DNA of 64,000 bases from Acanthosepion lycidas (taxonomy: Eukaryota; Mollusca; Cephalopoda; Sepiida; Sepiidae), in contig OZ010595.1 of the NCBI GenBank assembly GCA_963932145.1, positions 90,783,565 through 90,847,564 of the forward strand, in the 5' to 3' direction. Below, piece after piece: positions 35,111-48,771 of this stretch. Made by a program: the position numbers and the translations under genes. The notes beneath the pieces were generated by a model. That model searched no databases and was not told where the DNA came from. It saw only the letters and a program-made list of their open reading frames with translations. The first letter of the stretch is position 1, and each line of letters begins with the position of its first letter.

Positions 35111-38100
35111 GTAAGTATGAAAAAAAAAAAAATCTCTTTCTTTGCTATTGTTTTTTTTTTTTTTAATCTTCCATACGCAGTCAGATTTTAAAACTTATAA
35201 TAAGTTTAATGTATTTAATTTATTGCTCCAATAAAGTAGTTAGTATTCTATTCTTTTTCTCGTTTTTTTTTTATAAAAAAATGTTAATTATTTACTTAGT
35301 GACGTTTTAAAAAGTTAATTTCATTCAAGCGACAAAAAAAATCTTACTTTTTAAAAGCACGTGTTATTTTTTAACATTAAATTGTAAAAAATCAAATACC
35401 GCAATTTTACAGAAAAAAGACAAACTATGTTACGTAACGTAAACTTTCCTTTTTTTTTTAAATTATTAATTAATCCTCTACGTTAAGCATTATTTTTCTC
35501 TTTAAAAATAAACAAAAACAAAAAAATAATTATCGACGTTTTGTCAATTTATAAAAACAGTTGAAACTTTTTCATATTGATGACTTCTTAAAAAGAAAGT
35601 GACTATAAATTAAAATTTTAATTTATAGTCACTTTCTTTTTAACTACTAGAATTTTAAAAACTTGTTAAACGTTGAATTTTAAAAATATAAGAATTGTTT
35701 TGCCACGAGCAGGCTAGAAAACGTGTTCAAAATTCGAATGATTAAAATTTAAAAAGTTTGTTATTTATTTACATCTTTAAATAAAAATGTATCATAAATA
35801 ATAATTCGTAGTTCTATTTGGCAACCTCCTTTCTTCTTAGTCTTCAATCAATTTTCAAATCGAAATTGAAAATCCATGATGGGGATTTTTTTTTTTTTTT
35901 TTTCTCAAAGAATTTTTGTCAGTAAAACTTGAAAACTTATCTTTTTCGATTTTAAAAAAAATGATAAAACAATATCAATTTTTATTGAATTTAATAAATA
36001 AAAACTCGTATGAAAATAATGCCGAGTTTTTTTGGTTATTCAATGGGACGGAATGTTATTTTTATTTTTTCTGTAGTACATTTCCATTATTGTTTTATTC
36101 ACGTTTAGACATGAAAGTTTTCAGTTATTCTAGCCAACAAAATTTCTCAAAAGGTTCACCACGGAAAGAAAAAAAAATTAATAAGGTATATGAAGAAAAA
36201 CTGGAATGAATACTTTAGTTTTTACTCTTTACCCTCCCCTAAAAAAAAAACAAAAAAAAAAACACTTTGAATTTGATTTCCTGTTTAAAATCGGTTCAGC
36301 AGAAAGAGTGGCACTGAAAGGTTAAGTATTATTTTTAGAGCAACAAAGGGGTGGGGTAGACGTAGGAATTATGGGCAGAGCCATGATCACCCAAGTCCAT
36401 AAAAATACTGGATAAAGGGAGAATTTAAAAAAATCCCCAAAAAAACAAAAAAAAAACACAATGTTTCTAAAGATTCTTAACTGTTAGTGTAACTGTAATC
36501 TATGAAATGTTGTGGGTATCACCTCCTTTGTTGCCAGGCGGGGACGTTTGTTTGTAAATATTTAATGATTACTGGAATATTTATCTACAAAACAATATTT
36601 GGTGAGTCCAGGTAACAAAAGTATGGCTTCTAAACAAACAATTAATACACATATTAACAAAAAGAAATCACATTAATGTGTACAAAGTTGAAAGAAAAAC
36701 CATTAAAAAAACTTAGCTATTAAGAATGTGCTTGTTTGTATATGTGTGTCAGTCAGCAGTAAAGCATGAATGCGTCCCAGCAGAGATGCTTTCATCTATG
36801 TATTGCTACATCTTGGAATTAGAAAGATGAAGGCAATCTTTGTCTTTTTATAAACATAAACAACACCACCTTGGGGGTATTTGGAGAAGCCAAGTGAGGT
36901 AATTCACAATCAATCATTATGGTAATCTCTTGAGATCTGAGGAAGATGAGTGTCTTATGCAGTTTGTGACCCTAGGTTGAATTTAGATGCATAGATACAC
37001 TTGCAGTTGGAAGCAAGAAACTCTTTCTGTTGGGCATTGAGAGGATGTTTTTCTTAGTTTGTCTTGAGGTGCGTTACATGCACCAGTTGGCTTGGAAGTT
37101 GTTTGCTGCCATGGAGCAGAGGAAATGCATGACTTAAACTGATTGGCAACAATGTGCTTGAGATCAAAGAGGCTGCAGTTAGATGTGGTCGTCTTTGTAC
37201 TCCTTCCTTTGGTACAGTTCTGATAGTGTTTGCCATAGAACAACTGATGCCCCATTCTTAATTCATCCATGTGGATCACATCCGAGTTAAGGCTTCAAAA
37301 TGATGGCTTCAGTACTTGCAGAATTGGCTCAATTCAGGATACAGTCTTGCCAGTAGATTTGCATGATTTCTTGCAAAATGCGACTCTAGAATTGTTGAAG
37401 CTGTATGCTATATCTGATATATTGTTCAGGCCTTGACAGGGGCCATATTGAAATGTTGAGAGCACAGCAGACTTTCAGTTGGGTGGAGAAGCAAATATCT
37501 TGATACAGAATTTAATATGAAGTTTTAATATTGGTTGACTCGTTTTTGGAATCCATGATGTAATTTCTTTATGAAGGAAATTATGGTTGAAGATAGTCTT
37601 CAGAATTCCTTCTGAATTTTTGGATGAGGAACTATAATTATTTACATGTGGACTTTTGTCGCCATCTTTGTTGTTTTTCTCACAATGTGTTTCTACTGTT
37701 GTACCCTCCTACCTTCATCAGGTATTTGCCAATCTGGATAACTTTCAGGGAATTTGGAAATGAATCCTTTAATTAATACAGGGTGAGGAGAGATTCTTCT
37801 TGTTCTGTTGTTTATATCCAGAGATATCTTGTCTCATTGATATTTAATACTGCTCGAATATTGCTGGTCGTGTTTCTGCTGACTTCAGTACATACTTGGG
37901 CTTGAACTCACAATTACTATTTCACTAAATGCACAAACCAACACTTTAATCCATTAGGTTATTGTTTTTGATTTGCATAACCGTTTCTTGGATTCACTCT
38001 TTTACAGAAAGGGAGACAAAATTAATAGCAGTTCTATGAAGAATTCACAAATGCACTTTTTTTTTTCACTGGGTTCAAATGATGTCCAGACTTTTTCTTT

Positions 38101-39734
38101 CATTCAGGTTTTTACTTTTTGACTGACTGAGTTTGATTAAACTCTCTACTCATGAGAGCAACTTTCACAAATATCTTGAACTTACTACAACATCTTATAA
38201 AGTTGTTGTCATATCTTAAAAAGGCAATAAAACTTCTGTTAACTATCTTCCTGCTTTCCACAATTTATTTAAGCCTCAACATTGACAATGAAACAACTTC
38301 CACATTCGTGATGAATATTAACTGTGGTACAAATTATTAAAAAACTTTTACTCTGTGGGGAAACACTAAGATTTTTAGTAGAAGAAAATTTTTATCTGCC
38401 TTTTATACTACATAGCCTTTGTTCTAAGGTATTGAATTAAATGTTTATCAATATTGTTAACAAGAATTTGATTCTTTTTCACTGAAAAGGTTTATATATT
38501 TGGTCACAAAAACATTTCAAGACCCTTTTAGTTAAAATAGCATTAAAATGAAGGCATGGAAAAAAGGAATGTTGAAAAGTTCTTGTTATGATCAAAAAGG
38601 TATTACTCTCACCATTTTGTGTGTGTGTGAGAGGTATTTGCATATTTGACATTTAATAGATGAAACAAACAGCATTTATTTGTTAAGATTTTGTTTTTCT
38701 TTTTTACATAGTGGTTATTTTTTTGTGGACAGATAAATCAGTCCTATAATAACTTTCTTATCTATGTCATATCTGTAATGACATGCAAGTAATAATTATG
38801 GTTATTACCTGAAAGTTAATTAAATGAATTTTATGTTGAAGAACAAAGTTTCTCAAACCTTAACAAGAAGAGCTTTGAATTGTTTAATGGCGTGTTTAGT
38901 GTCAAAAATGTTGAAGAAATAAAAAAACTTTACATTAAATCTTGACACTTTATTAATTTAAAAAAAATAGTTTAACATCTTGTGACATTTTTTTTATTGC
39001 AATACCCAGGTTGTCTTACATTTTTCAACCATTTAAGCAACAAAATTAAGCTAAACATAATCTAACCAGATCCCCTCACTCCTCTCCTCCCCTCCCAAAA
39101 AAGAATGATTGTTTCATGAGGTAAATTCTGATAACCTAAAGTGATAACATCTACCACTATGATTGCTACTAGGTGTAAATGAACAATATAACATCAAACA
39201 CAAATTTGAATGGCATTTCCTGGTTAACTTTTGTAGACAAATCCTAGCTGTCTATGTTGAAAGGTTTGGAAAGAGATAAAAGTTCAAATCCCATTGGCAG
39301 TTCTTTTTTTTTTATTTTCAGGCTTAAAGTTTATCAAAAGTAAATTTTATTTATGACCAAGCTCATTGTATATAGATGCTTATATTTCAGTTGGATCCTG
39401 TCAAGGTTAACTATAGAAGTAACTACTTTTGCCTGGGCATGTATAAAAATTACTGAAGACTAATTTTCCAGTGTGTTCAATCATTTGCTCATTTTATAGG
39501 TCATTAAGTTATTTTGACTTTATTTCTGGCAATGGGACAAGATGCAGGGGAAAAGTGGAAACATGCCTTTCTTTCAATTGTATCAAAATGAAGTGAATAT
39601 ATGCAAGGTTAAGCTGGAATTTGAACTCTTAGAGAAGCTGTATAGAAGTCGGAATTGTTAATTTAAATTAATTGTAAAAGATAAAATCTGCAAAGTTATG
39701 TTCAAAAATATAAACAAGGTCATTAAGATAATAA

Positions 39735-39773
<39 letters not shown>

Positions 39774-40565
39774 TAATCTTCACAAATGACTTTCAAATAT
39801 GGTTAAACATGGAAAGTGTTTTTGTTCAATTGCTGTTCTATTCAGCATTCTGAGTATTAAATTCCAGTAGTGACCTTATTTCTTACAGAACAGTACATGA
39901 AAAGGAAGCTACAGTATTAACTGAAGTCAATAAGCATGCTGCAATTTGTGTGGAAGAAAATGTTTGCTCTGACCAGGTCATTATTACACAGGATTGTGAC
40001 AGTTTTTTGTGCACATTGAGTTTATATTTGATTTTTATTCTATCTAAACTGAATTCTTAACTGGTACAGATGAAATTGATTTGTTGAAAAATTGCACACA
40101 ATTTCTTGACAAGGGGGGGAGTTTAACTGGTGACAACATGAGAATTATTTTAGAATTCCTTTATTTTAAGCAGAACTGATAAATATTATATTATATTATA
40201 TATATATATATACCTTGCTAACCAGATGCTTCCTCTGTAGCTAAATGGTATAGCATGTCAGATTATATGATTTATGATGTTTCTGTGTAGGATACAGGTT
40301 CCATTCCTGTTGGAGGACACATATATTCTATGAGATTTCTCTGACATTCAGTCTGGTAAATGTTGATATTGTTTATTATAAAGAGAGCATTTGCTTAAAT
40401 ATTTGTATCCACAAAATTAACATAAACTCTGTGTGTATGTATGTATATGTATGTATGTATGTATATATATATATATATATATAATCTCAATCTTCAGGCG
40501 ACTCAGGGGTTACAAATGTATATATTAGCTTTATCACAGATATTGAGTATTTTTTACTAAATACT

Positions 40566-40616
<51 letters not shown>

Positions 40617-42901
40617 TGTTTGTGTGTGTACCCAACCAGACATGTACATATCTCAGAGGCTTTTTTTTTTTTTTTTTTCCTTATCTAAATTTGTACATAT
40701 ATATACATGCTCATTCATGAATATCTGTGTATACACACATAATACAGATTTTTTCCACACACTAATTGACTGTGTATATACTAGTATATGCATAAAATAA
40801 ACATTACTTTTTGTGGATTGATTTAAAATCCAACACTCCAAACAACTAATATAAACAGGCTTACAAACATCCTCTTAACTTTGCCCATGGATATATATAT
40901 ATATATATATTAATTTAGAACACCTACACGTGGGGGCGGAGTGATAGATCATGACTTGTCAGGAAGGTGGCTTCTTAGTGTTATCGAGCTGGAGTCGTGA
41001 TCCCAGTGTACCACACTTTTAGAGTGAAATTGGGTTGATGGGATTGTTTGTCAAAGGTCAGCATGACCTAGGGTTTAAGCATATTGGCCTTGTTCTAACT
41101 GTTGATTATATCAAATTATGTGCCCTCACCCATAAATTGTAACTACGGTCTGCTCAGCATAGTTGCAGTAAACCACAGGTGGGCTCCGTGGGTGTTGAAC
41201 AAACACATGCAATGGGGATTGGCTAGTAGACTGGCCAATTACTAAATATATACAAAAATGTATATGAAGTGTCTTTATACATTTGTGTTGGTAATGTCTA
41301 AGTTTTTGCTCATCATTAATGCAAGAGAGCATGACATCTCCTGGTGGCAGTGTCTTTGTTATAGGAAACTGTTTGAATAAGGCAAAGAAAAGGGACATGA
41401 CCAAAATAGAGGTAAACAATGATAATTCTTTTGCTCATTTGTATGCAATAATTTATATTTGAAGACTTGCAAGTGGAAAGTTTTTAAGAATAGTAAGGAT
41501 ATGAAATATGGTATCCTTTCTGATTGAAGCGATAAACTTTTGTATGTATGATGTATAATCAATTTTCCTCTTGTTCACACATTCATCTCGTCCTACACCC
41601 TACTCGGGGAGGGGGGCTGGAAGGTTCTCAACCTGACCCACTTTCAATATTTAGTGTGAAGCTTGTTGTTTTGACAAGAGCTTTTCACCATCTCCTTGTA
41701 TATAAATAAAAAACTAATTCTTTATATAATCTTTAACATTCTTGATGATGTAGAATTTATTGATTTAATTGTGTCTAATAAAATGCTTAATACTTTTTAT
41801 AGCTTGTTGTAATTTTATGTGCTTGTCTGTTAAGGTCAAATTTTAGATGATTGGACTTGGCAGTCACCTGATGTTTTTGACTTGCCATTTTCTAAGTTGA
41901 ATTATTTCCTCCCAATCAAGCAACTACAATTCTTTTAAAAGTGTGTCAGTTCAGAACAATTTTGCTTTAAATGTCGTGTGCTTGACATTTTGAGATAGAT
42001 TACATTCATGAAAATTCAATTTTAGATTTTTTTTTTAAATTTTTTTTGTGCCCTTTCCCATAGCAATCACTTGTGATATTTTAAACCGAGTGAAACATAT
42101 CTAATATTTGGGTGTCTTGCCATGGGTTAACAAGCTAGTCATGTAAACCATTACAACTCTAGAGAGTTTGATATTTTCTGGATACTCCACACTTTTGCAA
42201 GTTGAAACTAAATACCTATAAGTGTGTTATATGTAAGTACCTCCACAGATTCACAATACCTCAGGTTTAAAATTAATTTTTAAAAAAATTAAAAAATCTT
42301 TCTTGAAGCTTTTATTTTAATTTCAAGCTAATAGATAAAATTTAATATTCCCAATAAGTAAAATACTTTGTTGTATTTCAAAACTAATTTAAATTGACTG
42401 GAAGTTTTCTTTTTGAAAATGCTAAAATTACTGATTTTAGCACCATTTTTAGCCATCTTTCATCACAATGTAATTTTCTTACTTAAAAAATATCTTTCAG
42501 AAATATGCTTTTCTGAAATTTTATTTGAGGAATACTAGCTGATTTAAAATTTAATTAATCTGATTTAAAATTTAATTAATCTGTTTTGAAACCAATATTA
42601 CTTAATTTTAAAACATTGTAGAAATGCATTTTTAACACAGCAATTTAAAGTGTTGACAGCTTGACTGACAGATGGAAGTTTATCTAATGTTGTTGTACAG
42701 TGGACATATCTGTAAAAAAATTTCTTGAATATAACATGAGTCCATTTTTTTTCTTTTTTTTTTTTTTTTAATATAATTTTTAACTACCCAACAATCTTAA
42801 AAATTTAGGAAAATATTCTCTGTAATTTAATGTTTTATTGAATTTTGAGTACTTTGGCTTTAAATTCACTATAATATGGACATCCATATTTGCAAAAATT
42901 G

Positions 42902-42967
<66 letters not shown>

Positions 42968-45900
42968 CTCCACTGAATTTTCAATACCTAAAGTCTAAAA
43001 TTACATTTTAAAAATGAAAAAGCATTCTCGAAGATTTCATTTTAGTTTTAATTGAAAGATAAATGATTAAATTTTATTATTTTCAGTAAATAAAATATTA
43101 GGTTGGTGCAAAAATAATGTCGTTTTTGACGTATTTTTTAACGTCTAAAACCGACATTATTTTTGCACCAACCTAATATGGCCCAGTTGGTGGGGCATCA
43201 GAATACGCCGACTGCCCCCCTGCAGAGAGTAAAAGTCCCTCAATGGGGCCACTTGTTGGCCGTGGGTGGCGACCCGTAATGTCTGGGGACGGGATCCTGG
43301 TGGTTGAGCAGGTTGTAACCCAGGTGTAAAGCAGTCACAATCCTGTAACACACCACTTTGGCCCTTACCTGGGCTAGACGGGCGGTCGGAGGGGCCCGAT
43401 CCGATCAATCGGCTGGTCATGTCAAACCCCATCATATATAATCCATCCCAAACTTATAACTGACACTCCTCTTCCCAACCAAAACTAACACTTAACCCTA
43501 AATATGTGATGGAAGGCGGTGGCTGAGGGTCAATCAATTTGGGAGAAAAAAAAAGGATCTGACACACTTGCTAAACCTTCACAGCCGTAATACTTGGAAA
43601 ACGGAAACAAAGGAACACGCGTGCTCATAGACTCCTCCCAAAGAGAGTATATCATTCACGTAGCCCCGACATGGCAAGGCGAATGGGTTTCCCCCTTGTC
43701 ATGTCCCAATACTGGACTCCGCGGTGGGTAGGGAGCAAGAATGATGAAAAAAAATAAAAACAATCAATGGAAAAAAAGAAATCTTCCAAGAGACCACATG
43801 TGGATAACGACTCGGAAACAGAAAATGACAGCGAAAACTTTCCACGATTTATTGTACTTGAAGCAAAAAAGCATTAACAGAAATTTCATCATTTAAAATA
43901 CAAAAAGCAATATCAAATATCATTATACCAAAAAATGTAAAAAAATTACAAAATGGAACACTACTAGTAGAAGTAGAAAAAAAGATATATGCGGACACAT
44001 TAATAAGACAAAAAAAACTACAAGAAATAGAAATAAAAGCCTACCCACACCAAACCCTAAATTTCTCAAAGGGAGTAGTAAAAAGCAAGGAGCTCTCCCT
44101 GTGCACTCTAGAGGAGATAAAAATAGAACTCCAAACTCAAGGAGTTACAAATGTCAAAAGAATAACAATAAAGAAAAATGAAGTAGAGATACAAACTAAT
44201 ACCTACATTATAACTTTCAACTCCCCCCAAATTCCAACAACAATTAAAATTGGATATGAAAGTATAAAAGTAGAACAATACGTACCAAACCCTCTTCAAT
44301 GCTATAGATGCCACAAATTTGGGCATCACAGAGATTCCTGTAGAAATAAAAGAATATGTGGAAAATGTAATGAAAAAGAACCTGAACATAAAGAAAACTG
44401 CCCAAATGAGAGCCTATGCTCAAACTGTTTGGGAAACCACTCTGCTCTTTCAAAACAATGCAGTATATATAAACAGGAGAAAGAAATAATTAGAATAAAA
44501 TACAAAAAAAATATATCTTTCATAGAAGCACGAAAGGAAGTTAAAAATAACATAAAAGAAAACACCTATGCTTCCATGGCACAAAAAGCAAATAAAATAA
44601 ACAATGAAGATAAAATAAAAGGTTCAATTGAAATAACAAATTTATGCAAAGAATTAAAAGCTCTCCTTGAAGAATTAAAAACCTTTTTAATTGAACTTAA
44701 ATCGGATCAAAATAAAACTCAACAATCCAGATCAAATGGAATAAACCCAGAAGAAGGCAAAAAACTTTGGAAAGAAAACGTAGAACAAAACTCCAGCGAA
44801 CCCTCTTCTTCCCAAACCCAAAATAAGAAAATGAAAAATAAACAAAAAGAAAAAAAAATGACAACAGAGCAAGAAAGCAACCGATCAAGATCTAATTCAA
44901 AATCAAGAATCAATATATCAAATGAAAATAAATTTGAGCCTATGGAATATATGGAAATAGAAGAGGAAGAAAACAAACAAAATTCAAAACAAAACCAAAA
45001 ATCTGACCGAAGGATACCACAAGCAGTTGAAGACAAAGCTTCTAAAAACTCAAAAGATGGAAAAAAACTAGGGAGGACAAATGATATAAACCTAGCAGGT
45101 AACTTTACCCCCAAAAAATGAAAGTATAATCATGGCACATAAGATCCTGCAATGGAAATGTCGTGGAATAAAATCTAATTACAATGACCTACTCATACTT
45201 ATGTCACTACTGTATCCAGCCGTCATCTGCTTACAGGAAACTTTTTTACAAGAAAATGCCAACTTAAAAATTAAAAATTATAAACAATACCACTATAACC
45301 ACAATACAGGACATAGAGCTAATGAAGGAGTGTCAATAATGATTAGAAATGACATACCGCAAAGTAAAGTACACATTAAAACTAAATTACAAGCAATAGC
45401 AACACAAGTGACACTAGATAAAACCATCACAATTCTTTCCATCTATATACCCCCACAGGAACCAATAAATACAACAGAAATAAACAACTTGATGGAGCAA
45501 CTCCCTAAACCCAGAATCTTACTAGGAGACTTTAACAGTCATAATCCTATATGGAATAGCAAAAAAATAGATACTAAAGGTAAAATAATAGAAGAAATAA
45601 TTAACACCCATAACTTATGTCTATTAAATCATAAATCCTCAACCTACCTTAATCCCTCCAATGGAACAGAATCGTCAATAGACTCCTCAATAAAATATAA
45701 CCCTTGCAAATAGTGTATATGTATCTGCTTATAGACATATATATGCATGTACGAATGTAAATATTAAAATACACAATCAGAAATAGTCACAAGAAAAAGC
45801 AATCCCAAAAAATACAGAAGATTATGAAACCCAACAGCCTTTCAACCTTTTATACAAAATAACCAACTTAAATTCATAAATTAATAAGGCTTCGGCATAA

Positions 45901-48728
45901 ATTGACCCAAATAGGAGTTGACATGCCGTTAAATCCAACATCCATCCAACCTAATATTTGGGTGTATTTCAGATGAAAATTATATATTGAAATGTCAATT
46001 GCTTGATTTTTGTTTTTTTTTTTTTTTTTTTTTTTCTTAAGATGCTATTAAATTTGTAAACAAAACAAATTTATCAGTTTTAAAAAAGTCTTCCACACAT
46101 GGATTTAAATTTAAGATTTGTGGCATATTTGAATACAATTAGAAAATTTAAAGTTAAATTAATCTCATTTGAAATAAATATTACTTATTTATAGCATAAA
46201 AAAAACTATACAAGCATTTCTTAATGGTATGTCCCCTCTTTTTTTTTTTTTTTTTTTTTTTCTTTTTTGATCTTTATTGCTTTATCGAGAGGCCCTCTAG
46301 GTGATGACAGCTTTTATAGATAACCAGAAATGATGAAGTCTAAGTGAATACTTTTTTTTTTTTTTTTAACTACCCAGTAATTTTTACAAATTAACATTTT
46401 CTCAAGATTTTCTAAAATAAGGGAAAAAAAAAAAAAATTTTTTTTTCTGAAATAATTTAGTTCATGTCAATAGGTTCTGAAAGTCTCATTAAAATACAGG
46501 AATTATTTGAATTTTTGAAAGAATTTTCAAATCCATGTGCTTTTCACTGCAAAAAAGATGCTAAAATTTCCTATGATCTTTGGTCCCACTGCTGATACGA
46601 AAACAAAATTCTTTATCTTTCCTCTTAAGTTTGGGACATTGTTTTTTCATCATGTTATTTTTTAGCTAATCAGTGGAGGTAGCTATTTGTATGTATAGTG
46701 GTTTATATATATATATATATATATATATTCACACATACACACTTTTGTCAAATTTTATTATGCAAGTGACTATTTTAAAAATTGATCTTCAACAACTGAT
46801 GTTTGTCAAAGTTTCAGGATAAAATGATATGATGAATATACCTGGTTAAATTATACCATTGGTTTATGAATTTGGTAGTGCATAGTAATTGGGAATTCAA
46901 TCCCTGAACTGGGTATTATATAGACTAGCAATAATTGTGCATTACCAAAAAAGACTAAATGTCCTTAGACATGAACAGTGGAAGAAGAACAACCTATTTC
47001 TGTAGATTAAATAAAGAGTTAATGTAGAAGGCTAGCAGGCACAATGAATTGTAACAACAAAGATGAGGACCTTAGTAATTTGGATAATGCCAATCCTCTA
47101 TCAGTACTTGTCTCTTCAAGTAGCATTTGACAGATTGTACTGTGTTACATGGTACTAGTGACAGAATTGCTGATATCAGTGATTGTGCCAATGTTGTGTC
47201 AAGAGATAATAAAGTAAAAAGAAACTGGTAGGTATGGGGAGCTAAAAGGTTAGTTGGTTACTAGTTTGATATGATGCTTGACTGCCCATCTCTTCAAATA
47301 ATATGATTGGTTGTAATAGATTACCTGGTATAAAAGAGATCTTAACTGCAAATTTATTATACTTGTGACATTTCTGACAATCATAGTCAAGGACACTGAA
47401 AGGGAGGGTTGAATTCATATCTTAAATGGAAGGCTTGACTAGAGTGTACCATTTGCTTATTCTGTTTTTAGAATTGATAACCAATTTTTATTTGAAAGGT
47501 TCTTGTTGCAGTTGTTTGAATGCTTGTAAAATCTATGTAGTATTAATATTTATCTAAGCTCTGGCTTGTTACCATAAAAAAAAAAAAAAATCCTTTTATA
47601 CTGTTTTGTTTTTCAGGGAAATCCGGTCCACATTAAAAGAGGAGATAGAAAAAATTAATGAGACCAACCCTAAGTTTTTGCCAGGCCTTGCGATTGTTCA
47701 GGTAAATAAGCTTCAGAGAGAGAAGAGAAAAAAATGGAGGGTTGTATAAAAATTAAAAAAGAATAAAATTTATTTGTATCTTTTACAGTGAATTTCCTTA
47801 ATTTTTAAATATAGCTTTGTCAAATTTTGCTGAGTTTCATAAAACAAATATTAAAAAACATAAAAATGAGAAGCTGGTGAAATTTTAGTAGTCAATATAT
47901 TTTTAAATTCAACAGTGTGTTATTCTTTGGGTCAGTTATTTTATTTAATATTTCTAATTTAATATTAATATTGGAATTACAAACTGATAATTCTGTTTTT
48001 TTTTTTTTTTTTTTTTCATCTTTTTAGATTACAAAGTTTGTGGCTGATTAAATTATGTGAATTTTAGAACTATGTAGCTTTTGATTGAGTTTTAATCTCA
48101 TCCTCTATAATCTTGTTCAAAGTTACCACTCTGTTTTGAATTTTAATAATTTAATTTGAAGGCTAGAGAATAGATTTGTAATAAAAGCAACACAAATTTG
48201 AAAAAGTAATCAAGACTAGAATAAAGGACTAATCCTATTATGAACCGAGTTATTAGCCCTGCCTGAATACAAAGAGCACATTGACTGTAACTTAACAACC
48301 AAGACAAGATTGAAATATATATAAATATATATTTCTTCATCTCAGAAATTAAAACCTTTATATTGTCATAATTTTTAACTGGTTTAAGTCAAGTGTAATC
48401 AGCACACACACACACACACACACACGTTTCATGAATATTTGCATGCAAGTTTTAGATTTTTTTTAAATTTTGAGGTAAGTTATTGTCTTTGAATTTATTT
48501 TGTCTTAATCATTTCATCTGTTGAAGTAAAATTTTTACTCAAAAAATGTAAATTCATTCAAATTATATAATTGCAGAACAAAGTTTGAAAAGTACTTTGA
48601 TTTGATTTGTTGCTGTTCATGTCAATTTATTTTTTATTCTTTTTTTAGAATGTTTATCTAAAATATATCTCACAAATTTTACAGGACTTATTCTCATAAG
48701 TGAAAAGTCCTCTCTCTTTTCTTTTATT

Positions 48729-48771
<43 letters not shown>

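Larger units (their letters stand above)
43180..45945 (+). mobile_element. Jockey-like non-LTR retrotransposon, internally deleted (RT missing)
   Basis: It is bounded by a perfect 12-bp duplication CCAACCTAATAT at 43168-43179 and 45946-45957. It contains a roughly 590-bp GC-richer 5' UTR, ORF1 with CCHC knuckles, and the endonuclease part of ORF2. The reverse transcriptase is absent. The 3' end has no poly(A) and finishes in AACATCCAT-type sequence. The 5' UTR being present means it integrated nearly full-length at its start. Confidence 0.8.
42963..46690. mobile_element. AT-rich TIR DNA transposon, copy III, with two nested insertions
   Basis: Left end GCACCTCCACTGAATTTTC, right end ATCAGTGGAGGTAGC (about 46674-46688). 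Own sequence occupies 42963-43097 and 45958-46690. The two halves join at AAAATA|TTTGGGTGTATTTCAG, matching the uninterrupted copies (AAAATACTTTGTTGTATTTC in copy II). The interruption is a mariner-type MITE at 43098-43176 that itself carries a LINE at 43180-45945. Confidence 0.65.

Noticed and set aside
36983..37279. A 98-codon minus-strand frame in intron 1
   Set aside because: No recognised family and low similarity to any transposase I know. Left as chance or very old repeat.
40213..40410. A functional tRNA gene
   Set aside because: A and B boxes are present, but the anticodon arm is disrupted, a long tail follows, and two further mutated copies exist, so it is a SINE.
43157..43435. A 92-codon minus-strand frame with Pro/Gly-rich sequence
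   Set aside because: It is antisense to the LINE 5' UTR and begins at the MITE junction, so it is a shadow of the GC-richer UTR.
44719..45114. A 131-codon Phe/Ser-rich minus-strand frame
   Set aside because: It is the antisense of the Lys/Glu-rich LINE ORF1 tail.
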